In this document: positions 1-10,929 of the stretch, in pieces | Layout: every line of letters starts with the position of its first letter | Position numbering within the stretch: the stretch's first letter is position 1 | Source of the DNA: Beroe ovata | Taxonomy: Eukaryota > Ctenophora > Nuda > Beroida > Beroidae | DNA length: 49,933 nucleotides | Assembly (NCBI GenBank): GCA_946803715.1 | Contig: CAMPET010000281.1 | Span: forward strand, 23,755 to 73,687 | Reading direction: 5' to 3' | Notes under the pieces: model-generated | Database searches by the model: none | The model's input: the letters and a program-made list of their open reading frames with translations, nothing else | Told to the model about the DNA's origin: nothing | Program-made: the position numbers and the translations under genes

Positions 1-767
1 GTGTGTGTGTGTGTGTGTATTTGACGTACGCTGTGCAACATTCAGTGATAAGTTCAAACAGCCTAGATAATTCACCGCGATCGCGAGATTATGGAAATTC
101 ACAAACAATTTGGAATGGGCGTGTAGCCTCCCCACAATTACTCAGATAATCCACTTTGGGGGAAGCACGTGGTTTAGTGAGGAAATGTAACAGTAACTGG
201 ATGTGATTATAACTGTTACGTTATTGAATCTCTGTCGACATCACTTACGTCCATTGTCAGGCGAATCTGCTTCATTTGGGACNGGACTAGGGAGCCCGTC
301 AAGTACTCAAGTTGTCACGATCAATATAAACGCATCAGATAATGAAAGGACTAACGTATCGTTTAAGATGTTGAATGTAGTATGTAGTAGCTTAAATCCA
401 GATTCCAGATCAAGAGCGATCACAGCAACAGGTCACTCAGTGTGTGTGATGAGAGGTCGATTATTCAGTGCAAAACAGAAACATATCATGCAAGGTCTGA
501 CTGTCATTGCGCCCGCATCAAACTGCACGTGCAACTCTTGCCTTCCATATCAACAGAGAGAGCAACGTAATCAAAACAGCATCATGAGAAATGAGCCTAC
601 ATGCTACTCCTTTTTGCACGTGCAACTCATACACTACCATAGCAACACGTAGTACGCGGTGAACGCACAAAAACCTCCATAATAATGATAATAATAAAAG
701 AGAGAATGCCAAATTATAATAGGGATAAACGGAATAATTATCGAAAGAAGCAATTAATCCTGTAACA

Positions 768-904
768 TGGTGTCGATCCATCCTCAGATCCTATCATCTG
801 AAATAGACGGTCTGGAACTGATCTGTGAGGAGGCCCCGCCCGCAGCTGTGGGGGAAGTGGATGGCGTCAGCACCGTCATGGCTCAGAGAGATGACATCAA
901 ATTC
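768..904 (+). other. possible coding exon, unrecognised
   Basis: A GC-richer open stretch lies in AT-rich surroundings. It can be read from the ATG at 768 or from the acceptor-like cctcag at 781-786, and runs to about 904, followed by a GTAG donor. The reading contains SSEIDGLELICEEAPPAAVG and resembles coding sequence in composition. I recognise no family and find no partner exon in correct phase; joining it to rabphilin downstream does not keep frame. It lies downstream of the PKA exons but on the opposite strand. Confidence 0.2.
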
Positions 905-959
905 AGGTAGATATCAATTAGCACTATCACATGCCGAGATGAGTTGTTGTGACGTTGTT

Positions 960-1036
960 GTGTGTGTGCGTGTGTGTGTGTGTGTGTGCGTGTGTACTGT
1001 GTATGNACACACACACACACAAACACACACACACAT
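960..1036. repeat. (TG)n/(CA)n microsatellite with one undetermined base
   Basis: A run of TG dinucleotides (about 960-1001) is followed, across an N at 1006, by a run of CA dinucleotides (about 1007-1036). The two halves are near-inverted and could form a hairpin, which may explain the ambiguous base. A shorter (GT)n tract starts the window (1-18) and another lies at 16959-16972. Confidence 0.9.
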
Positions 1037-2272
1037 GTGGATTGTGGACGTATATTTTATTAATGAAACGTGCAGCGTGGATTGAGTTGTTTCATTGAGT
1101 TATTGAGCACTCTTGTAAATGGGATGAAGAGTATTGTACGTGAGGAGACATTGAGCTCAATTCAGAATAACAAATGTCATGGGGTTTTTGAAGAAGAAAT
1201 CTGTCAGAAATACAAATGATTAATCGTAACCATTTATGGTATTTATGGTAACAATTTCTGAAAATTCATCAATTATCACGGCATTTCATAATCCCGATGC
1301 ATTGGAATATTGGATCCGTAACAAGATATGTGGTTCTTATCTTGGTACGAATTAACATTATGTTACCAGAATGATTTTACTATTGTCATACCTAATATGC
1401 TGTAATTCGCTGTAATACAGAAGTCATTCTCTGAAAGCTGAATGACATGGAAGTTGGGACACTGCTGGGCAACATTTTTTTGTATGAATTGAAAACCGGT
1501 GATCAGTTAAGTAGGAAGGCTTGAGTCCCGAAAATTATGTCGTAACTATCAATTCTATGCTGCATGTTATAGAGTGCATGATAATAATGATATAATGTCA
1601 AGATGTCAAAGGTTTGAGTTGCACTTAAGTGAGAAATAGTATTCTCATGCCATATTCTAGATGAATGACTGCACTACCCAATCTCATTAAAAGCAAAATT
1701 GGGTGAGAGTGTGGCACAACTTTAGTACAGAGTTACAAAATTGTATGATTGATTACTGAAAACTTAAACAAAGCACATAATTTATTATTCATAACCCATA
1801 TTGAATAGAATGTTGGAATAAATTCTCAAAGTCAGGGAATGCCTAATAAAAGTAATATTGAAATTATTCATGGACTTTTATCTTTTTCAATTGAAAAGGT
1901 TCAATTTGATAACAGGTACAATAGCATTCACTCAACAAAACGTACATAAAACCAACTCCAACGCAAGAATAGCTGTTATCAAATTAGGGCCCAGAACACA
2001 TCCCATGGACATAATGACACTGGTACCCTTCCAAAAAACAATAAAATCATATCTATATAGAAAACTTGATGTGGAAGAGTGAGGAGTGACTGTTGATTTT
2101 TAGTGGCGAATGTTGATATCTCGGTTTTCAATTATCCCACACAGTTGTACATAGGTGCGCGATATTCCAATATTTTTGCTACCTCGATACTGTGTCTAAA
2201 AACCTATATTTTATTATCATTTTTATTTTATGATTTAACTTAAGGCAATTAAATGCAATGAAGGGAACTTAC
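1037..2272. other. AT-rich non-coding stretch
   Basis: No exon with conserved protein similarity was found. The longest open frame (1858-2082, +) is AT-rich, has no recognisable domain and no clear splice context. The region is probably intron of the PKA regulatory subunit gene. Confidence 0.4.
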
Positions 2273-2797
2273 CACTAGCACTCATGGGTGGAAGCTCACT
2301 CATACCAGTGACCTCTAAATCATCTGTGTGTGGGATGAGTGCATGAAGATGAGGAATGAACACTGATCAACAAATATTTATGAAATTATGAGTAAGTTTG
2401 ACATGACTCATAGCTTACCTTCATCTGAATAAACATCATCATTAGAGATCTTGGAAACATCAATCAGAGGGGCAGGGGCTCCTTCTGGGGGTGCCTCTAC
2501 TTCTTCTTCTATGTCTTCTGCCTCTTCTTGGAATTTAACTCCTGACCTCTTTTCTGGTATTTTCTCTTCCAAAGTTTCAGTTACTGTTGTGGAAGATTCT
2601 TCTTTTGCAATATGATCCACAACACCATTACTTGAAGCAACCTGTTGGCGGTTAGGATTCCTCTGGTTTGCCAAATCAGTGAAATATATGACAGCATATT
2701 CAATCACATCTACTGGTCTTTCTCTGAGAACAGACACGGTAAAGTCTTGCAGCAGTTCAGGGAAGCCATCAGGTATTGTGAATGGTGAGTTAGACAT
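2273..2797 (-). CDS. PRKAR2: cAMP-dependent protein kinase type II regulatory subunit, N-terminal exons (partial)
   Basis: Two coding exons are visible on the minus strand: 2797-2419 and 2323-2273, each with GT-AG borders and matching phase. Residues 4-48 form an RIIa dimerization/docking domain (IPDGFPELLQDFTVSVLRER, then the conserved EYAVIYFTDL stretch), which in PKA RII dimerizes the subunit and docks A-kinase anchoring proteins. An acidic, Pro/Glu-rich hinge follows (to about residue 143), as in RII subunits. The pseudosubstrate site and the two cyclic-nucleotide-binding domains are not seen in 1-2272, so the gene probably continues past the left edge. The start ATG at 2797 directly precedes the RIIa domain. 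Another RIIa-domain protein is possible, but the acidic hinge favours RII. Confidence 0.8.
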
Positions 2798-3319
2798 ACT
2801 GCTGATACCTTAACAGAGAAGAATAGTTCATAAAATTAAATTGAAATTAATAATCATACTTATCATCATAATTATTTTCTGGAATACATCTTTTCATGAA
2901 GTATAATCATAAGAAAGGATTTATATTCTGCATGAACTCAAATTCGAAAGTATGAGTCCATGTATAGAGATTTAAGAAAGAAAACTACCAGGTAATCAGC
3001 AAGTATTATTACTTTTCTAATCCCAAGATTCGCCAATCCCTGATATCCACATTCTAGTCTTCATAACACTTGCCTACATAACGCCTACATAATACTAGCC
3101 TTATAATGGTAGCCTACAACATGCTAGCAATAATACAAAGATGTGCTATTTGCTAGTTGTGGAAATTGTCTTCACAAATTTTATCTTTATCCTTACTTTT
3201 GCTATCCTTACTTTTTGTGGTCAAATATTCAAATAACAAACTTGCATCAGCGCCTTGCATAAACGGTTTAGCAGCATCACTTGACAACCGACTAATTTCT
3301 GAAATTCTAATCAAGAACG

Positions 3320-4140
3320 AATAGGGTTGTAAAATTTCACCCTACCCGCTTGCTGGCGGGATTTTATCTCTGGCAAGGGCGGAATGACAATTTTAATTGC
3401 GCGGCGCCGAAGGTATAGGGTAAAATCCTACAACGCAACGAATAGAGGGTTTGAGTGCACACTTTGCGCGCCCGCGCCCCTTGTCGATCGATGNATTGTT
3501 CTATTGGCATCTTTGATACATTTATTAATATTCTCATCCCAACTTAAATTTTCGTCCATTAAAACACCCAGGTCACGTTCTAAACAACTAATTTGCATCT
3601 GTTTATTGTTAAGGTTATAAACATTCCTTGGAATAGGGTTGTAGGATTTCACCCTACCCTTGCTGGCGGGCTTTTATCCCTGGCAAGGGTTGTAGGATTT
3701 CACCCTACCCTTGCTGGCGGGATTTTATCCCTGGCAAGGGCGGATTGAAAATCGCGCGCACCGACGGTAGGGTAAAATCTTGGCTGTCGATGATAGCCCC
3801 TGTCGAGAATTTCATTGCGCGCGCGCCGCAAATCATTCTCAGACAGAGCTGTCGCTCGCCGCTTCGCGGCTCGCGTCAGCTGGGCCTAGCATCGCCAGGC
3901 AAGGTAAAATCCTACAATGGCAAGGGTGAAGGGCGGAATGACAATTGCGCGGCACCGATGGTAGGGTAAAACCCTACGTCTAGACGCGTCTCTACAACAA
4001 ATAGAGGGTCCAAGTGCACACGTTGCGTTGCAGTTGTCAATCGATGATAGACCCTGTCCGCGAGAATTTCGTTTTGCGCGCGCGCGGCTCAAACTTTTTC
4101 GGCTCAAACTTTGCGGCTTTATTAGCGGTCTAGCATCGCC
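3320..4140. mobile_element. cluster of inverted-repeat (MITE-like) elements
   Basis: Repeated units begin with GTTGTAGGATTTCACCCTAC or a variant (near 3325, 3650, 3688) and end with the near-inverse, GGTAGGGTAAAATCCTACAA or a variant (near 3412-3432, 3767, 3902-3916, 3960-3974). Between them recur GCTGGCGGGATTTTATC, GGCAAGGGCGGAATGACAAT and TTGCGCGGC blocks. The layout of terminal inverted repeats with a short non-coding core matches non-autonomous DNA transposons, here apparently nested or tandem. A related copy in the opposite orientation lies near 33300-33365. An N at 3494 falls inside the cluster. Confidence 0.65.
3494..3634 (-). pseudogene. non-LTR retrotransposon reverse transcriptase fragment
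   Basis: The minus-strand reading contains ERDLGVLMDENLSWDENINK followed by CIKDANR. This matches the region just after the catalytic domain of LINE reverse transcriptases, where a DLGV motif is followed by an L-x-W/F-x-x-H/N-I pattern. Only about 45 residues are present and the reading ends at an N. The fragment is bracketed by copies of the inverted-repeat element, so it was probably captured by, or interrupted by, those insertions. Confidence 0.6.
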
Positions 4141-4979
4141 AAACTAACGTTGCGCGCCTCTTATATTAATTTCATGTCAACTCTGTCATATGAAATTAAG
4201 AATCATAAAACCTGGAGCCGCGCAGAGTATTTGGTCATGATCACGCTTGCCATATGTTATCTGACTATCTGTCCACTGCACTATTATTTTTGCGCGCCTT
4301 CACCAAATCTAGCTTTCAGTCTTTCACCGATTCACCGAATCTAGCATGCATGAATAAATAAAAATCAATGTGACAGGCAGTTGCTAATGCTGCAGGGCTG
4401 AGCTACTGATAGAGTGATAGATCACAAACCAAGCAATACCAAGATTTTGATAAACTGTGACAGTTTATCACCCAGTGGCATTGTCGGGCAATGCCAGACC
4501 GCTGATCATGATGTGCACTCGAAACGAACTTCTCAACAGGGTCTATCATGATCGACAACAAGTGGCAATACATGATTTTGCTGCTACAAACGAGTCTCAC
4601 AGGAAAAAAATGCTACAAGATCTGCAAGCAATTCAAACTTCATAACTCTGCTGGCAAGCCAGATGGATCGAAAATTATGTCATAAATTGATTCAGCATCA
4701 AAAATTACCGCAAGAAACATGATTGCTATGTGAAAATCGACAGAAAATTTCATTCTACAAAACACAAATGAAATTCCTACATATGCACTGAAATAGTATG
4801 GTTTTGTGTGCGTCGCCATGGCAACTGCTGCCAAACTAGGAATCACGCATGAAATCTCTGCTACAAATTCGCAGTAGTACCCTTCTTATAGCAGCACGTG
4901 CACAATTTGTTCAATTCGTGACAAAATCGATTTCTGACACCCAAATGAATGGAAATAAGAATAAGAAATTGTTTGACAT

Positions 4980-5570
4980 TATGCCACGCCTGAAAAATTG
5001 CTATGAATGAGATTCCTGCACTCCCAGTGTATTGCCACTGGGGTTTATCAGCCATCAAGGCAACAAACTCTTCAGTAATCAAAAGGAGCACCACCCACTG
5101 AGCTGCAGCAGCCCTCAATGAGCTAGCAGGGACCTATGAAGTAACTCTCAGTTGGCTACCAGCCCACAGGTGCTATGATGGAAATGAGGAAGCTTACCTA
5201 CTAGCCAAGGCTGGGTCAGCAAATGAGAACAACACAGTAACCAGCATCCTGCTTCCTATCCCCCGCAGCATCTACTATGCAGCGCTCAGGAGGAAAACCT
5301 GTGAGGACTGGAGCAGCTCTTACAAACAATATCCTTCTGAATGTTTAACAGGGATAAATTTGAGAAAGGGCTCTGCTCCACATGAGCAGAAAGGACATCA
5401 GAGTGGCCATGCAGCTCCTCACAGGCCACACAGTTCTCAACTACCACCTCAGGAAGCTGAATCCAGAAATACCCATGACCTGCCCACTCTGCAAAGGAGA
5501 GGATGAGACAGTCTCGCCCTGCTCTGAGCAACATTAGGGCGAAGTATTTCGAGACTTACTACTGCTCCAG
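4980..5570 (+). pseudogene. degraded LINE-type RNase H domain and C-terminal tail
   Basis: Plus-strand readings give, across at least one frame change, LNELAGTYEVTLSWLPAH, then DGNEEAYLLAKAGS, then RKDIRVAMQLLTGHTVLNYH and CPLCKGEDE. These match the end of a retrotransposon RNase H domain (VTLxWVPGHxGxxGNEEADxLAKxGS) and the zinc-knuckle-like tail that follows it in RNase H-bearing LINEs. Frame shifts and stops show that it is dead. The RT fragment at 3494-3634 lies on the other strand, so the two need not come from one insertion. Confidence 0.7.
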
Positions 5571-6297
5571 GACTGACATCATGGACAGGTTCAGCATCAA
5601 TCATATAGTAAGCTACGCTCATCACACTAAATGACTCGAGCCAGTGAAAATGAGCAAGGATCAGCAACCCTCTGCTACCCGGCAACCCAGGTAAAGCAGG
5701 GCAGCCAGAACCTCCTATACCCCCAGGGTACGACCTGAGGTTCCTGCACCCTCTCCAGCGAGAACTGGTCTACCCAGAGCCCCCCTGGAAGGACACTATA
5801 TGATCAGTATGAGGGATCTCTGCCCAGCAGAGAGACCTTCAGCTCACCTGGGGACTTGTTTCCCATCCCGGTCATGCCCAGCTGTGCCCTAGTGTGGCTG
5901 TGTAGTAGTAGCATCGGGGCAATCTTGGCTATATTGACGATCGGATGATAGCCTGTGCATATGTTGGACCCCTCACCTCTATTCTAATCTGTAGAAAAGC
6001 TTAGCGGTCGGTAACTTGGGTCACTCACGCAATGTACATGGAAACATACTATCACCAGAAAGCATCTTTTCTATGTCAAGCTGCAAATCTATTATCCATG
6101 CCAATTTTTTGGACAATTGATGAATAATTCCTAAGCTAAGCATACTATCTCACTACACAGTATGGTTTCCATACTACAAATATCTTGGCTCTTTATACTA
6201 TGGTTCATGTAGAAGAGGATTCATAGAATTTCATTACATTAATTTCTATTCATTTCCTATTGGGGTACTTCTAATAGATGCATTTCATTGAACAGGT

Positions 6298-8043
6298 ATG
6301 GCTCAGGAAGGATTACATAAGTGGGTTTGCCCAACTGACAGAGAATTATGTTTGAGAGCCAAACTTAATAATGGCATGGGATGGAGTTACAAAAGTGTTC
6401 AATCTGGTGTTGTGCCATCAACCACTAGAGAAACTTTTGCAAAGCATGAAATGGAGAAAATAGAAGAGGTTATTAAGAAGCACAATCAGTTGGTAAAAGT
6501 AGAAGAAGAAAGAATAGGAAAACTGATGGAAAGATTTGATAACATGAAAAATAGTCAAGGCGATGGATATAAAACATGTCTATTTTGTAACACCAGTTTC
6601 GGTTTTTTGAAAGCAAAGCCATTTCGTTGTCATCTTTGTCAAAGAAATGTTTGTAGCAAATGTAAAGTAGAGACTGAGAAACGCCAGATTGTTTTACCAA
6701 AGATATTGTGCCGTGTGTGCAGTGAATATAGAGAGATTTGGAAGAAGTCAAATGCTTGGTTTTTCCATGCTATACCCAAATATGTGATCCCTCCAAAACT
6801 TCCTAAACAACCCATGAAAATACACAATTCTCCAATTCAGAAAAAGCCCCAGGAGAGACCAGTTAAAGGTCACAGTGACAGCTATTGGGATAATGACACC
6901 GATTATGCCAGCACAACTGATGATGATACAACAAGCGATGAGACAGATTCAGATGACACTGATAGTGAATCTGGAGAAAATGATAGTAACCCTGACAACT
7001 CAAAAGATGATGGTGGTGAATCAACGAGTGTTGAAATTCAATGCGAAGAGGATCAAGTTCTCGACATTATTGGATCTGATGATACCAACTTTATAGAAAA
7101 TGATGAGGAAATGGAGACAGGTGAACGTGGTGCTATCAAGTTCTCTCTACAGTATGACTCCATTGAGCAAATGTTGAATGTGAAGATTTTCTCAGGGCAC
7201 CGCCTTAAGTCAATGGATGTCAGTGGAACCAGTGATCCTTATGTCAAATGTATCCTTATTCCAGGTCACCAAAAGGCAACAAAGTTGAAGACATCTCGAA
7301 AAGAATGTGACCTAAACCCTGTTTTTAATGAGAAGCTCACATATCACGGTATATTTGAATCAGACATAAATTCTAAGATGGCCAGACTCACAGTGCTAGA
7401 TTATGACAGAATGACCACTAATGACATAATTGGTTATACCACTGTACCTTTGGCTGGGCTAGTTCCACAACAGCAGCATTACTACTGTGAAATTCTGAAG
7501 GAGCCAGAAGATGAAACTCATGAGGCATCAGCATTGGGTGACCGTGGTAGGATTCAGATATCACTGCACTATCAACCAAACAAAGAATTGAAAGTTTCCA
7601 TTGTGAGGTGTAGCATGTTAATGGTTCCTGGGTCTGACACTCTTCCTAATCCAATAGTCAAAGTGAATATCAAGCCATCACCAAAGAAAAACTTTTTCAA
7701 GAGAAAAACAGAAGTCTTGAAGAAAACTGCAAATCCTGAATTTGGGCCAAAAGCTAGGTTCACCTATGATATTAGTAATATCGACATTGAAAGTAGTGAC
7801 AGATGTTTGCAAGTAAGTGTTTGGGATTGCACAGGGTTAAAAAGGCTTAGTCATATTGGTGGCATTACCTTAGGGAAGGAATCAGGTGGGGCTGCTAAGT
7901 CTCATTGGTTAGATGCTTTATCATCTTGCGGACACCGAGTTACAAGGTGGCACATGCTCGATGGTGACTCCTTTGGAATGATAGGAGAAACATCCTCCAT
8001 TGATATGACTGATCAACTTTCAGTCCAACCTTCTACTCCGTGA
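6298..8043 (+). CDS. RPH3A: Rabphilin-3A-like Rab effector (RabBD zinc finger plus two C2 domains)
   Basis: A 581-residue protein in one uninterrupted exon. Residues 1-160 are a rabphilin-type Rab-binding domain: KWVCPTDRELCLRAKL, a helical region with EEERIGKLMERF, four CxxC pairs (C94/C97, C111/C114, C119/C122, C138/C141) of a FYVE-like zinc finger, and SNAWFF at 151-156, equivalent to the SGAWFF Rab3-contact motif. An Asp/Glu/Ser-rich linker spans about 190-265. C2A (about 279-400) keeps Ca-binding acidic loops (MDVSGTSDPYVK; DYDRMTTNDIIG). C2B (about 418-570) has lost them (PNPIVK; WDCTGLKR), so it probably binds no calcium. Known rabphilins bind GTP-Rab3/Rab27 on secretory vesicles and regulate exocytosis. 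An acceptor-like AACAG just before the ATG suggests a 5' UTR intron. Possible polyA signal AATAAA at 8360. Confidence 0.9.
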   Translation: MAQEGLHKWVCPTDRELCLRAKLNNGMGWSYKSVQSGVVPSTTRETFAKHEMEKIEEVIKKHNQLVKVEEERIGKLMERFDNMKNSQGDGYKTCLFCNTSFGFLKAKPFRCHLCQRNVCSKCKVETEKRQIVLPKILCRVCSEYREIWKKSNAWFFHAIPKYVIPPKLPKQPMKIHNSPIQKKPQERPVKGHSDSYWDNDTDYASTTDDDTTSDETDSDDTDSESGENDSNPDNSKDDGGESTSVEIQCEEDQVLDIIGSDDTNFIENDEEMETGERGAIKFSLQYDSIEQMLNVKIFSGHRLKSMDVSGTSDPYVKCILIPGHQKATKLKTSRKECDLNPVFNEKLTYHGIFESDINSKMARLTVLDYDRMTTNDIIGYTTVPLAGLVPQQQHYYCEILKEPEDETHEASALGDRGRIQISLHYQPNKELKVSIVRCSMLMVPGSDTLPNPIVKVNIKPSPKKNFFKRKTEVLKKTANPEFGPKARFTYDISNIDIESSDRCLQVSVWDCTGLKRLSHIGGITLGKESGGAAKSHWLDALSSCGHRVTRWHMLDGDSFGMIGETSSIDMTDQLSVQPSTP

Positions 8044-10019
8044 TCAGAATAAGACTCCTCCTTGTTGTTATTAATTGTAATCTTTAGCTGATCACGTTCA
8101 TTATATTATGATATGTATTATGTACTATGTATGTTATTATTGAATCTTTTTGTCTATTTGTGAAATCGATAACGTTAATTTCATGTCATACAGAATGGGT
8201 TCACTTCTAAAACTCTCTTGAGATATATCATCTATCACTCTATTTGATTTAGATTTTGAATAACAATCTCTTTTATTTTATTTCGTTTTCAGAATCTTGA
8301 ACTATAACTGCTTGCAGATTCAGTATTCAATCAACCACAATTGTTTTCAGTTTTTAATGAATAAAACATGATTTTACTGCATTTTTCATTCCAGAGATTT
8401 TCCTTTAATTTCATCAGACTTGAAAGTAAACATCACATTTTATGGGTTTAATAATGATAATTAATCATGAATAATGATGAGGACCCGTACTAAGTTTATA
8501 ATCATTTCAGTATTTAATAATATTTCAATTTGTTAATATTTATGATTCAATATGATGGAGAAAACCGATCCAAGTAAATTAAACTTTTGGGACCATTTGA
8601 AAGTCGGAAGCCGATGATTGTATTGGTTTGAGATTTCGTTCTTATTTCTTGTTAATGAGTATAAATTTTCTGGAAAATGTTCATGCATTTCACTCCTACT
8701 ACCTATTGAATGAAAAATTAGAGGTGTTATTACACAATGTGTACCTACATCCTGCTATCATTTAGTTTCACTCGAGTAAATGAATGAACTTTAATTCATC
8801 TGACCTTATAATTCATCCTTTTCAATCCTCATGAAAGAGTTTCCTGAGACAAGTAACATCATTATGTTTAATAGTTCATGGTGAAGAATCCTAGATTCAA
8901 TCCAGGCAGTGGGTTCGGGGCTGTGTGCTACTAGTCTAGTCTTCGTGGCAGGTATGTTGATTTCTGTCAGAATATAATAATGTAGAGTGTAAACTACCTA
9001 TCAAATCTGTTCCCAGTCAGCTCTCCCACCCTTATATAGAAGTTACAATCCATACATCAGTGCCTGACTACTCCTCACCACTGTGGATCAAATTTCTAGA
9101 CATAATATCGTTCATTGTGTATCATAATGGAGTTCAACATTTGATCAATTCTGGCAACATCTTGTCGAAGGACTTTTTTTAAAAATTCACCCTACCTTTG
9201 CGGATTGAGATCATGAGATTCAATGGTTAATAAGGTTATTCCCACATTTCTTTCAAAATTAGCGCCTTTCTATACTTCTAATTCTATCTCGAACGCGTTA
9301 GAGGTGCTGTCCCATTTCTAACAAGTGGAGTTTCTGTGTGATATGCATGTCTAATGTCTATCCAAGATATAGTGCCCATAGTGCAAAAGCTGCTGTTGCA
9401 ACTTACCCCATCACCAAATTACCAAGACATGTAGTTTGCTTCACCTACTATTGTACATTACAAATTGCCGTAATACATATGACAAACCTCACTTCCTCAA
9501 GCGATGTAAGTTTCCACCCATCACTTTGTCGTGATAGTTCTAATTACCACTGACACGAAGGTTTAATTTAAGGTATAATTGGGTCCGAACCTTGCTGTAC
9601 TAGACGTTTTTTGTACTACGGTTAGCGCTATCCCATAAGGTTGAGATGCTGCATCTGCATCACCTCATAACGGTCACGATTCTCTTTGATCGACATAATT
9701 TGTTATATCATTCACTTTAGTAGTAGTAGTATCATTCACTGTAGTAGTAGTAAGAATGATCAGTCGATAATTAAGTACAGGACCACGCCCTTATCCCGAG
9801 TAATCCTTAATCAAGGGCTGAAATATACGTGACATGCGCTTCCATACCAGAATATGTATGTAATTTAGAGGGATGCCATTATGCTAAAACTGCTTCAACT
9901 TATTGCTTCTGTTACAACTACACGGGCATTAACTTTTACACAAAAGGCATAAATCCCATTTTCTTGTATCTATCTGTCGGATGTTATAATATGATGCTAA
10001 TATTTCAATTTTGTTCACA
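8044..10019. other. intergenic stretch, no gene seen
   Basis: Contains the rabphilin 3' UTR (AATAAA near 8360) and AT-rich sequence with short TAGTAG runs near 9718-9752. Open frames here (for example 9338-9553) show no domain and no splice partners. Confidence 0.5.
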
Positions 10020-10111
10020 GCTCCAGTGGCACAATCGGTTAGCGCGTCGTACTTATAAGCAGTACTGGCTTAGCAATGCGAAGGTTGAGAGTTCGAGCCT
10101 CTCCTGGAGCA
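10020..10111 (+). tRNA. tRNA-Ile (anticodon UAU) with an 18-nt intron
   Basis: Cloverleaf read directly: acceptor stem GCTCCAG/CTGGAGC, discriminator A at 10111, D arm GCAC...GCGC (one A-C mismatch), anticodon stem TCGTA/TGCGA, anticodon TAT at 10054-10056, T arm GAGAG-TTCGAGC-CTCTC. The intron 10058-10075 lies one base 3' of the anticodon, the canonical position. Mature length is 74 nt. It strongly resembles animal tRNA-Ile(UAU), which reads the rare AUA codon and is normally intron-bearing. The A and B box promoter elements are internal. Confidence 0.95.
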
Positions 10112-10929
10112 ATCGTTTTTACCATACTTTTCATAACAACCTCCCTTTCCAGCGAGACGTTTTCCTGATGATCAAAGCTCATGGAAATCATAGATTTTTG
10201 CTCATTAATTGATGAATGGTGGACCTCTCAATTCTTGTCATGGCTACAATTTGGCTCTGCTCTCTGTATCTTATTCCGCGCTGAATAGTTCGCCCAATCT
10301 GGTGTCATCGTGTCATTCCTTATCATTTTCCCAAAACTAACTGATGAAAAAGTGTTGCATCCATTCACGGATGCAGTTTAATACATTTAAGACAACGTAA
10401 AAAGGACTCCTTGATATGTATCCTATTGAATATCAAATATGTCATATACCCGCTAAAAACTCATCGATTATCTATCTAATTAGCTTGATGAATGTAGAAT
10501 GTTTGCCAAGGAGTCACAATTCCATTGTTCTAGGGCCTGGACACCACTGTAGTGTACTGCTGATTTTTGTGTGCCAATACAGCATGAACTCGGATATTAG
10601 TGGTACTTGCGCGCGGGCGCGGCGATATTGTCAAGCTTTGCCTTGCGCGCTTTCTGTAATTATGAATTCGATCGTTCGATCCATTTCATTCAGTGTGTTT
10701 TGAAGGTGTGAAGATTCGTCGAGTTCGTCCCTCGATTTGAGATCGGGAAACAAACTGGAATCTGGGATAGTTCTCAATTTACTAGCCCGATAAAGCCATC
10801 GATGCGTTATTCTGCGTATCAAGTATTTGAAGTATTCCCAATTCCACGATTCTGAATTTTGAAAAAGCACATCCAAGATACCGTCAAGTCGTTCCGATAT
10901 TATCCAACTCCGTAACCCATACCTGCAGG

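Noticed and set aside
203-652. Plus-strand open frame of 149 codons containing an N
   Set aside because: Starts at a GTG, shows no family similarity and no conserved pattern; most likely chance.
1858-2082. Plus-strand open frame of 74 codons
   Set aside because: AT-rich, no splice context and no domain; it lies in what is probably intron of the PKA regulatory gene.
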